DNA of 64,000 bases from Acinetobacter portensis. Lineage in GTDB: Bacteria; Pseudomonadota; Gammaproteobacteria; Pseudomonadales; Moraxellaceae. The DNA is taken from assembly GCF_009372215.1 (NCBI RefSeq), contig NZ_LWRV01000058.1, forward strand, positions 16,417 to 80,416. Reading direction: 5' to 3'. Below the pieces are notes generated by a model. It had not been told where the DNA came from, did no database searches, and saw only the letters and a list, made by a program, of their open reading frames with translations. Shown piece after piece: positions 57,814 through 64,000 of the stretch (position 1 is the first letter of the stretch; the number at the start of each line of letters is the position of its first letter). Both the position numbers and the translations under genes were made by a program.

Positions 57814-58783
57814 ATGGAAGTTCGACAGCGTGGTTTGATTGCTGGTCTTTTGACAGCAGCATTATTGGTAGCACCTTTAGCAGCAGAAGCAAAACGTGCA
57901 GGTGGCGGTAAAAGTCATGGCATGAGCCGTTCTTCAGCTCCATCTCAGTCTTACCAACAACCTCGTCAAGCGACTCCTGCTCAACAACCTGCTGCTCCTG
58001 CTAAATCAGGTCCAGGTGTGGGTGGCATGGTTGCTGCTGGTGTTGCTGGTGCTGCAATTGGTGCAGTTGCTGCAAATGCTTTAGCAGATGACAAAGCGCC
58101 TGCATCTTCTGAAGCTCAAGCTGCTCCTCAACAGCAAGAGGAAAAAGGTGGTTTACCTAGTTGGATTTGGATCTTACTTGCTGCAGCTGCTGCCTTCTTC
58201 GTTTTTCGTAAGATGGGCGCAAAAAAAAAAATTAGCAACAAATAATCCTTTCTCTCCAAATAGCGGTGCGAATAATGCACCGTTTGGTCAAGCACCATCT
58301 ACGGGTCGTCCTTCAAATGACAACAGCAATATTTTTGGTCAAAACGTAGGTGGTTCTGCTCCTGTAAACAATGCACCTTTTGGAGCTGCATACACAAACA
58401 GTGGTAGCCAATTACCAGATGGTACTGAACCTGCAACTTTCTTACGTGTTGCTCGTCAGCGTTTTAACCATATTCAGTCTATGAATACAGCAAGTAACAT
58501 TGCCGAAATTCAGCGTTACTTAACACCAGATCTTTACCAGTCAATGTATAACGACATCATGGCAAATCAAGACCAAGACGTTGCTGAGTTTTCTAACTTA
58601 AATGCAATGGTTTCAGATTCTGCAAATGAAAATGGTCAATATGTTGTAAGCGTTCGTTTTACAGGTACTGTAAGCGAAGACTTAAACAGCTTGCCACAGC
58701 CTTTTGCTGAGGTTTGGCATTTTGTTAAACCTGCTGGTTCAACTCAAGATTGGCTAGTTGCTGGTATTCAGCAAGAAAGCTAA
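57814..58783 (+). pseudogene. Tim44-domain protein split by an A11 tract
   Basis: The first frame (57814-58245) has a signal peptide or span (GLIAGLLTAALLVAPLAAEA), a Gly/Ala/Gln-rich region and a second span (SWIWILLAAAAAFFVF). After the A-run at 58221-58231 the coding sense continues in the next frame (LATNNPFSPNSG to 58783), with the Tim44-like domain (EPATFLRVARQRFNHIQ). Ten As would keep one frame of about 323 aa; eleven break it. The cause may be a sequencing error, a true mutation, or a slippery tract that allows phase switching or slippage. Confidence 0.75.
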
Positions 58784-58796
58784 TATTCTAAATTTT

Positions 58797-58822
58797 AAAA
58801 GCGAGCTCTAGAGCTCGCTTTT
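58797..58822. terminator. Terminator between Tim44 gene and racemase
   Basis: A palindromic stem AAAAGCGAGCTCT/AGAGCTCGCTTTT, usable on both strands. Confidence 0.85.
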
Positions 58823-59518
58823 TTATTTATCATCAACAATGAAATCTACTATTTTATTCACATGAATTTCTGTTGAATCAAATATCGGTACAGAAATATC
58901 CTCATTTGACAGCAACATACCAATTTCAGTGCATCCGAAAACAACACCTTGCACCCCTTCTTTAACAAACTCATTAATAATTGAAATATAATCTTGTTTA
59001 GATTTTTCCAATACACGTCCTAAACATAATTCATCATAGATAATGGTATGTACAACTTCTTGTTGATCAATATTTGGGACAACAACTTCAATTCCTTTTG
59101 AATTGAGCTTATTTTTATAGAACTCTTTTTGCATTGTAAATTTTGTGCCTAACAGCAAAACCCTATTTTTTTCATTTTTAACTATTTGATCTGCAACAGC
59201 ATCTGCAATATGAAAAAATGGAACAGAAATTTGATCTGTAATTTGATTTGCCACTAAATGCATCGTATTCGTACACAATACAACAACATCCGCACCAATC
59301 AACTCAAGCTTTTTAGCCACTTCGCTCAAGTATATTCCTGCGTCATCCCAACGATTTTCCGATTGCATTTGTTCAATTTTTTGAAAGTTCACACTATACA
59401 AAATCAAGTTTGCCGAATTTAGCTGACCCAGCTTTTCATTCACGAGCTTATTTATTTTTTGATAATACAAATCGGATGATTCCCAACTCATCCCACCAAT
59501 TAAACCGATTGTTTTCAT
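58823..59518 (-). CDS. Aspartate/glutamate racemase family protein
   Basis: 231 aa from the ATG at 59518 (MKTIGLIGGMSWESSDLYY) with AGGA 7 nt upstream. The two catalytic cysteines are in VVLCTNTMH and VVFGCTEIG. Members racemise aspartate, glutamate or other amino acids; the substrate here is not determined. It stands alone. Confidence 0.9.
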   Translation of the reverse strand: MKTIGLIGGMSWESSDLYYQKINKLVNEKLGQLNSANLILYSVNFQKIEQMQSENRWDDAGIYLSEVAKKLELIGADVVVLCTNTMHLVANQITDQISVPFFHIADAVADQIVKNEKNRVLLLGTKFTMQKEFYKNKLNSKGIEVVVPNIDQQEVVHTIIYDELCLGRVLEKSKQDYISIINEFVKEGVQGVVFGCTEIGMLLSNEDISVPIFDSTEIHVNKIVDFIVDDK

Positions 59519-59552
59519 GGAGTATCCTTCCTCTTGCATTCATTTATGGTAA

Positions 59553-59581
59553 TAAAAAAGCCCCTTTTTAGGAGCTTTTTT
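59553..59581 (-). terminator. Terminator after the degS/algW-like gene
   Basis: AAAAAGCCCC and GGAGCTTTTT arms with one mismatch around a short T/A-rich loop. Confidence 0.6.
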
Positions 59582-59591
59582 CTGTATCAAT

Positions 59592-60776
59592 TTATTGTTT
59601 TGGAAGCGGAATAAACTGTTTATCTTTATTGTTTTGAGCTTTTCTTTCCCCAATCACAACAGATAAAGTCAGCTTTTCATCTCCACGCTGAACAACCAAA
59701 GTCACCGTGCTTGATGGTACTTGTAAAGCAACATAATTAATGAGATGCGATGGTGTAGTAATTGTTTCACCGTCAACACTTAAAATAATATCACCGCGTT
59801 TTAATCCAGCTTGAGCCGCAGGACCCTCTTTTAAAACATCGGCAACAGACACACCTTTTTGTTCAGAAATTAAAATATCATCTTGCTGAGTTGGCAATAA
59901 ACTAATTCCTAACCAACCTCGTACAACTCGCCCATCTTTTAAAATTGAATTTAAGACTTGCTGACAAATTTTAGCAGGAATAGAAAAACCAATACCTAAT
60001 GATCCACCTGATTGCGAGAAAATTGCTGTATTTACACCAATTAAATTACCTGCAACATCAATCAGCGCACCACCAGAATTACCTGGATTGATTGCAGCAT
60101 CAGTTTGAATAAAGTCTTCATAGGTATTAATACCTAAATCTGAACGACCTGTTGCTGAAATAATACCCTGCGTAACCGTTTGACCTACCCCAAATGGATT
60201 ACCAATTGCCAAAACAACATCACCCACTTCATTACCACTAAGTTTAAATGGCAACACAGGTAAATCATCTAGCGCAATTTTAATGACCGCTAAATCTGTA
60301 TCAGGATCTGTTCCAATCACTTCAGCCACAGCACGACGACCATCCTGCAATGCAACAACAATTTGATCTGCTTGTGAAATCACATGATTATTCGTCAAAA
60401 TATAGCCATCTTTACGAACAATAACACCCGAGCCTAAACTGTTTTCATTAGGACCTTGTTTGAGTTGATCTGGCAATTCATTACCAAAAAACTCTCTAAA
60501 AGCAGGATCATCTAATAAAGGATGGTTAATCTGTTTCACTTTTTGGGTGGTAAAAATATTTACAACGGCTGGCGCTGCAACTTTCACAGCTGCACTATAT
60601 GAAACCACGCCACCTGTACGTGTTGTATTTATAAGTGGCTCTACTTTTTCAGCTGCCATTTTCACACCATCGGCAGCAACAGGCGCTTGAGGCTTGTGCA
60701 TAAACTGCCAACCTAAAAAGCCTAAAATGACAATAACAAGTAACACCCATGGTAACCAAGTAAAGGTACGGCGCAC
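59592..60776 (-). CDS. DegS/AlgW-like trypsin-type serine protease
   Basis: 394 aa. One N-terminal membrane anchor (LPWVLLVIVILGFLGWQF) is followed by the protease domain with His in LTNNHVIS, Asp in DTDLAVIKI and Ser in NPGNSGGALID, then a single PDZ domain (about 290-375, LKRGDIILSVDGETI). One PDZ and a membrane anchor fit DegS/AlgW rather than DegP. Such proteases start cleavage of RseA-type anti-sigma factors; a link to the sigma factor at 13.7 kb is possible but unproven. Confidence 0.9.
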   Translation of the reverse strand: MRRTFTWLPWVLLVIVILGFLGWQFMHKPQAPVAADGVKMAAEKVEPLINTTRTGGVVSYSAAVKVAAPAVVNIFTTQKVKQINHPLLDDPAFREFFGNELPDQLKQGPNENSLGSGVIVRKDGYILTNNHVISQADQIVVALQDGRRAVAEVIGTDPDTDLAVIKIALDDLPVLPFKLSGNEVGDVVLAIGNPFGVGQTVTQGIISATGRSDLGINTYEDFIQTDAAINPGNSGGALIDVAGNLIGVNTAIFSQSGGSLGIGFSIPAKICQQVLNSILKDGRVVRGWLGISLLPTQQDDILISEQKGVSVADVLKEGPAAQAGLKRGDIILSVDGETITTPSHLINYVALQVPSSTVTLVVQRGDEKLTLSVVIGERKAQNNKDKQFIPLPKQ

Positions 60777-60943
60777 GATTTTGTCCTCTAAAATATTTTA
60801 ATTCGTTGATGACTAAAGTAATTTATGCCCTATTGTAAAGCGAAACACAATTAGATACATAAAAAAGCCCAATAGTTTTGTCTTGCTTTAGTTACAATTT
60901 AAACTGTATGTTGATCGTTATATTTTTAAGGCTTTATAAATTT

Positions 60944-61702
60944 ATGGCAAAGCTGAATGACATTATTCAATGGTGCAATAACACTTTAAAATCTGCTGAA
61001 TTTAAAGATTACGCACCCAATGGTCTTCAAATTGAAGGTAATCCAGAAGTAAACAAAATTTTATGTGCGGTAACCGCATCTCAAGATGCAATTGATGCTG
61101 CCATTGCCCAAAATGCAGACTTACTTTTGGTACATCATGGTTATTTTTGGAAAGGTGAAGCCTACCCAATTACAGGCATGCGCGGGCAACGTATTCGTAG
61201 TTTAATCAAGAATGATATTTCTTTAGTCGGCTATCACCTACCTTTAGATTCACATCCAACTTTGGGTAACAATGCAGCAATTGCTGAAATTTTAGAATTA
61301 GAAAATATTGAAGCGTTGGATGCAAGTGAGCGTTATCCTATTGGGAATATTGGTTATTTGAAGCAAGCCATGACGCCTGAAGGCTTTAAAAACTATTTAA
61401 CCGAGCGTTTAGGATTCGACACTATTCATCTTAATTCAGAACGAAACACCATCCAAAAAGTTGGTTTTTGTACTGGTGCAGCACAAGATTACATCACCAA
61501 AGCGTATGAACAAGGCTGCGATGCATTTATTTCAGGTGAAGTAAGCGAACGTACCTTTTATGAAGCAAAAGAATTAAATGTTCACTACTATGCATGTGGT
61601 CACCATGCGACAGAACGCTACGGTGTCCAACGCTTAGGAAAAGCCATTTCAGATCAATTTGATATTGAATATAGTTATTTTGAATTAAACAATCCAATTT
61701 GA
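60944..61702 (+). CDS. Nif3-family dinuclear metal-binding protein
   Basis: 252 aa from the ATG at 60944 (MAKLNDIIQWCNNTLKSAEF). Metal ligands are seen in LLLVHHGYFWKGE, the histidine of GYHLPLDSHPTLG, and YACGHHATERYGV near the end. The family (YbgI/Nif3) forms hexamers with a two-metal site; a GTP cyclohydrolase role is reported for some members but not assured. The frame extends upstream from 60878 without support. Confidence 0.92.
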   Translation: MAKLNDIIQWCNNTLKSAEFKDYAPNGLQIEGNPEVNKILCAVTASQDAIDAAIAQNADLLLVHHGYFWKGEAYPITGMRGQRIRSLIKNDISLVGYHLPLDSHPTLGNNAAIAEILELENIEALDASERYPIGNIGYLKQAMTPEGFKNYLTERLGFDTIHLNSERNTIQKVGFCTGAAQDYITKAYEQGCDAFISGEVSERTFYEAKELNVHYYACGHHATERYGVQRLGKAISDQFDIEYSYFELNNPI

Positions 61703-61861
61703 TATAACGGTCATCAAATATATTTAAGATAAGCTCTTATTCAAATAAATTTAGGCTTTATTCGCTATTGTTATTAGTACTCAATGCGCAATTTTAGCTA
61801 AGAATCTATTACAATAAGACCACTAACTGTCAAAACCCAGCAAAATGCAAGGAATTGAAAA

Positions 61862-62488
61862 ATGACTACGATTACTTTACCAGCATTACCATATGGTTAC
61901 GAAGATCTTGCTCCTCATATCAGCAAAGAAACTTTAGAATTCCATCACGACAAACACCACAATACTTATGTTGTTAACTTAAACAACTTAATTAAAGGTA
62001 CTGACCTTGAAGGTAAAACTTTAGAAGAAATCATCACTGCTACTGCTGGTGATGCTTCTAAAGCAGGTGTTTTCAACAATGCTGCTCAAGTTTGGAACCA
62101 CACGTTCTACTGGAACTGTTTAGCTAAAAATGGTGGCGGTGCGGCAACTGGCGCGTTAGCTGCTAAAATTAACGAAGCTTTCGGTTCTTACGAAAAATTT
62201 GCTGAAGAATTTGCTGCTGCTGCAACAACTCAATTCGGTTCAGGTTGGGCTTGGTTGGTTGCTGACAAAGTAAATGGCGAACTTTCTATCCTTAAAACTG
62301 CAAATGCTGATACTCCACTTGCTCATGGTAAAGTTGCTGTATTAACAATTGACGTTTGGGAACATGCTTACTACATCGATTTCCGTAACGCTCGTCCTGT
62401 TTACATCAAAACTTTCCTAGAAAGCCTTGTAAACTGGGATTATGCAAATGCTAAATATGCTGGCCAAGCTGCTGGTGTTGAAAAATAA
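61862..62488 (+). CDS. sodB: Superoxide dismutase (Fe)
   Basis: 208 aa. Metal ligands: His in LEFHHDKHHNTYV, His in VWNHTFYWNCL, and Asp/His in DVWEHAYYIDFRN. The signature FNNAAQVWNHTFYW and the QFGSGWAWLV segment fit the iron-type cytoplasmic enzyme. AAGGAA lies before the start. Confidence 0.96.
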   Translation: MTTITLPALPYGYEDLAPHISKETLEFHHDKHHNTYVVNLNNLIKGTDLEGKTLEEIITATAGDASKAGVFNNAAQVWNHTFYWNCLAKNGGGAATGALAAKINEAFGSYEKFAEEFAAAATTQFGSGWAWLVADKVNGELSILKTANADTPLAHGKVAVLTIDVWEHAYYIDFRNARPVYIKTFLESLVNWDYANAKYAGQAAGVEK

Positions 62489-62515
62489 GATTTAAATATT
62501 TCTTATTTTTAGTAT

Positions 62516-62543
62516 AAAAAATCACCCAATTCGGGTGATTTTT
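62516..62543 (+). terminator. Terminator after sodB
   Basis: AAAAAATCACCC-AATTC-GGGTGATTTTTT, a perfect stem with U-run. Confidence 0.85.
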
Positions 62544-62605
62544 TATTTTTTGAGCAATAAACGAATACTTATAAAGCAAACAATTCATTTCTTTACATTA
62601 TCTGG

Positions 62606-62634
62606 TTGACGACTTGTCATTTCATCCCTAAAAT
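62606..62634 (+). promoter_or_regulatory. Promoter of the tRNA-Asn pair
   Basis: TTGACG (62606-62611) and TAAAAT (62629-62634) with 17-nt spacing lie 11 nt before the first tRNA. No promoter is seen between the two tRNAs, so they are co-transcribed. Confidence 0.7.
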
Positions 62635-62645
62635 GCGCATCAGAT

Positions 62646-62721
62646 TCTCCAATAGCTCAGTCGGTAGAGCGACGGACTGTTAATCCGCAGGTCCCTGGTT
62701 CGAGCCCAGGTTGGAGAGCCA
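62646..62721 (+). tRNA. tRNA-Asn (anticodon GUU), first copy
   Basis: 76 nt with acceptor TCTCCAA/TTGGAGA, discriminator G and encoded CCA. The anticodon loop CTGTTAAT gives GTT. The body is identical to the second copy; only the acceptor stem differs. Confidence 0.95.
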
Positions 62722-62726
62722 TCTAT

Positions 62727-62802
62727 TCTTCCATAGCTCAGTCGGTAGAGCGACGGACTGTTAATCCGCAGGTCCCTGGTTCGAGCCCAGGTGGAAGAGC
62801 CA
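62727..62802 (+). tRNA. tRNA-Asn (anticodon GUU), second copy
   Basis: 76 nt, 5 bases after the first copy. The acceptor TCTTCCA/TGGAAGA differs from the first copy at several paired positions with full compensation. Encoded CCA present. Confidence 0.95.
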
Positions 62803-62810
62803 AGATTCTA

Positions 62811-62842
62811 AAAAGCCCAAGCATTGTGACTTGGGCTTTTTT
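62811..62842 (+). terminator. Terminator after the tRNA-Asn pair
   Basis: AAAAGCCCAAG and CTTGGGCTTTT with an 8-nt loop and a U-run. Confidence 0.85.
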
Positions 62843-62949
62843 TATATCTCAATTTAAGAAAAATACACTACCACCTATTTCATCTAACACATTGTTCAAT
62901 GAAAGATTTTTAGCTATCTTAAATATAACGAAAAACAATAGTTAAAATT

Positions 62950-63252
62950 ATGGATACACCTTGGTTAAAGTCTCTTATTTTTTGGGCAATTGTGATTACT
63001 GTAATTTTTGCAGTTTTTCAATGTTCGCAAAAATCTGAAAATAATAAACAAGCCTCTGCCCTGATGTATGAACGCCTATACCAATGTACACGTGATTTAA
63101 AAGTTGAACATAAACCACTATTAAATACGATTCAGCAAAATTTAAATGCCAATTTACCCCAACAAGAGATGGTTAAACTCATTAATGATTGTAGAAAAGT
63201 AAATCCTCTCAAAGACAAACTTCAATATATAAAAATTATTCAATCGAGTTAA
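62950..63252 (+). CDS. Small single-span membrane protein (100 aa), unknown
   Basis: The protein begins MDTPWLKSLIFWAIVITVIF, one N-terminal span, followed by a charged helical domain with two further cysteines (LYQCTRDLK, NDCRKVNP). Probably inner-membrane anchored with the C-terminus outside. No family recognised. Confidence 0.65.
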   Translation: MDTPWLKSLIFWAIVITVIFAVFQCSQKSENNKQASALMYERLYQCTRDLKVEHKPLLNTIQQNLNANLPQQEMVKLINDCRKVNPLKDKLQYIKIIQSS

Positions 63253-63358
63253 CTAACTCAGATATTCAACATCAAAATCTATTTTGACATCTATTCTTAT
63301 TTCACCTGAATATATTTTACTTTCGTGCTAAATGAGACTATATAAAACCATGGAATAT

Positions 63359-63390
63359 AAAAAACCCAAGTAGAGATGCTTGGGTTTCTT
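63359..63390 (+). terminator. Terminator after the small membrane protein gene
   Basis: AAAACCCAAG and CTTGGGTTT with an 8-nt loop. Confidence 0.7.
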
Positions 63391-63432
63391 GATACATGAT
63401 AAGGCTATGATTTATATTAAATAGTAATTCTT

Positions 63433-63460
63433 CTTTCGTATAAAGTGTATTAGGTTAATT
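63433..63460 (+). other. Degenerate XerC/XerD (pdif-like) site
   Basis: CTTTCGTATAA, centre AGTGTA and TTAGGTTAATT differ from the site at 38089 by one base in each part, and the similarity continues into the following TTAG. It lies 5 bp from the stop of the next gene and may be the border of another module that runs past the window. Confidence 0.6.
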
Positions 63461-63465
63461 TTAGC

Positions 63466-63950
63466 CTAGTTAACAATTTGCATTAAATTATTATGCTTAA
63501 TACACCACTCCCAAAATAATATGACGTTCTCTAATTCAAAAATAGCTTTATCCAATAGGCGCACTTCAATACTTTCCATACTAACCCCCAAAGAAGTTGA
63601 AATCATCGTATCCACTAAGAATGAATGAGCCATATTATTTCTATTGTCTCTGTTCTTTTCCAATAGTTTGATGATATCTGGACGCACCTCTTTTTCTTTT
63701 AGAATCCAAACAGCTTGACCAAACGTTTTTCGTTCTAATTTTTCTAGCTCATCTTCAGATGTATAACCAAATTGGCGATGGATGATTTGTTTCATTTGCA
63801 ATTCTAATATCTGCGCCATTCCCATATACAAGGCGTATTTTCTATAAAACTTTTCCCCTTATATTTCTCTAATCTTTGATCACTAAGATGTATTATCTCA
63901 TCAAAGGCTACTTCTGTCTGAGCCATTACTTTTTCAAAATCAAAACCCAT
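63466..63950 (-). pseudogene. Unknown protein (about 161 aa), frameshifted
   Basis: The N-terminal frame starts at an ATG (63950) after AGAGG and reads MGFDFEKVMAQTEVAFDEII up to about KYKGK. The sense continues in the next frame as FYRKYALYMGMAQILELQMK to the stop at 63466. One missing base in the short A/G runs near 63850-63860 explains the break. The C-terminal part (LLEKNRDNRNNMAHSFLVD) resembles the R-x4-H-type helical signature of small HEPN-like or abortive-infection-like helical proteins only in style; no family can be claimed. Confidence 0.6.
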
Positions 63951-64000
63951 CTACACCTCTTACTCGGATTAAAAATATCTGATGTGTGCTGAGAAAACAG

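Noticed and set aside
58088..58240. N-terminal part of the second Tim44-gene frame as a separate gene start
   Set aside because: This stretch overlaps the first frame's well-formed transmembrane region; only the part after the A-run is the true continuation.

Overview
The window reads as chromosomal DNA of an Acinetobacter-type bacterium (Moraxellaceae). The base composition is AT-rich. The core genes fit this group: ybgC-tolQRAB-pal, a lone LolC/E-type permease with LolD, GyrA with Ser81/Glu85 in the quinolone pocket, lptM-lysA-dapF, etfBA, and FadH. Short sites matching the Acinetobacter XerC/XerD (pdif) pattern point the same way. This assignment is inference from protein and site resemblance; no search was run.

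Region 1-3.8 kb is a decayed integrated element next to tRNA-Ser(UGA). It holds only the C-terminal end of a tyrosine integrase and two genes each broken by a single-base frameshift (a YagK/YfjJ or inovirus-Gp2-like gene and an unknown gene). On the minus strand a highly structured leader RNA is laid out like the C4 antisense RNA of phages P1/P7. It sits in front of a run of very small genes: a 25-codon Icd-like ORF, a 37-codon ORF, a Cys-rich lipoprotein and a 48-residue membrane protein.

From 4 to 38 kb the content is mostly housekeeping. It includes fadH, the ybgC-tol-pal envelope operon, fbp, an RNA methyltransferase, an ECF sigma factor with a small membrane partner and a DUF3106-like protein, hda, an AI-2E-family transporter, purMN, sppA, a lipid A acyltransferase, comEC, lolCD, serC, a TolC/HlyD/two-permease exporter with no adjacent ATPase, and gltP.

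From 38.0 to 40.0 kb, between gltP and gyrA, four XerC/XerD-type sites alternate in orientation and separate three one-gene modules: a GNAT acetyltransferase and two unknown small proteins. This is the pdif-module layout known from Acinetobacter plasmids, here in a chromosomal setting. A fifth, weaker site lies at 63.4 kb beside another frameshifted unknown gene.

From 40 to 63 kb: gyrA (long, with extra C-terminal-domain segments), etfBA, a LysE exporter with a divergent Lrp-type regulator, xerC, lptM-lysA-dapF, cycA, an alanine/glycine symporter, radA, a Tim44-domain gene split by an A11 tract, an Asp/Glu racemase, a DegS/AlgW-like protease, a Nif3-family protein, sodB and two tandem tRNA-Asn genes.

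Most convergent gene pairs are separated by clear intrinsic terminators.
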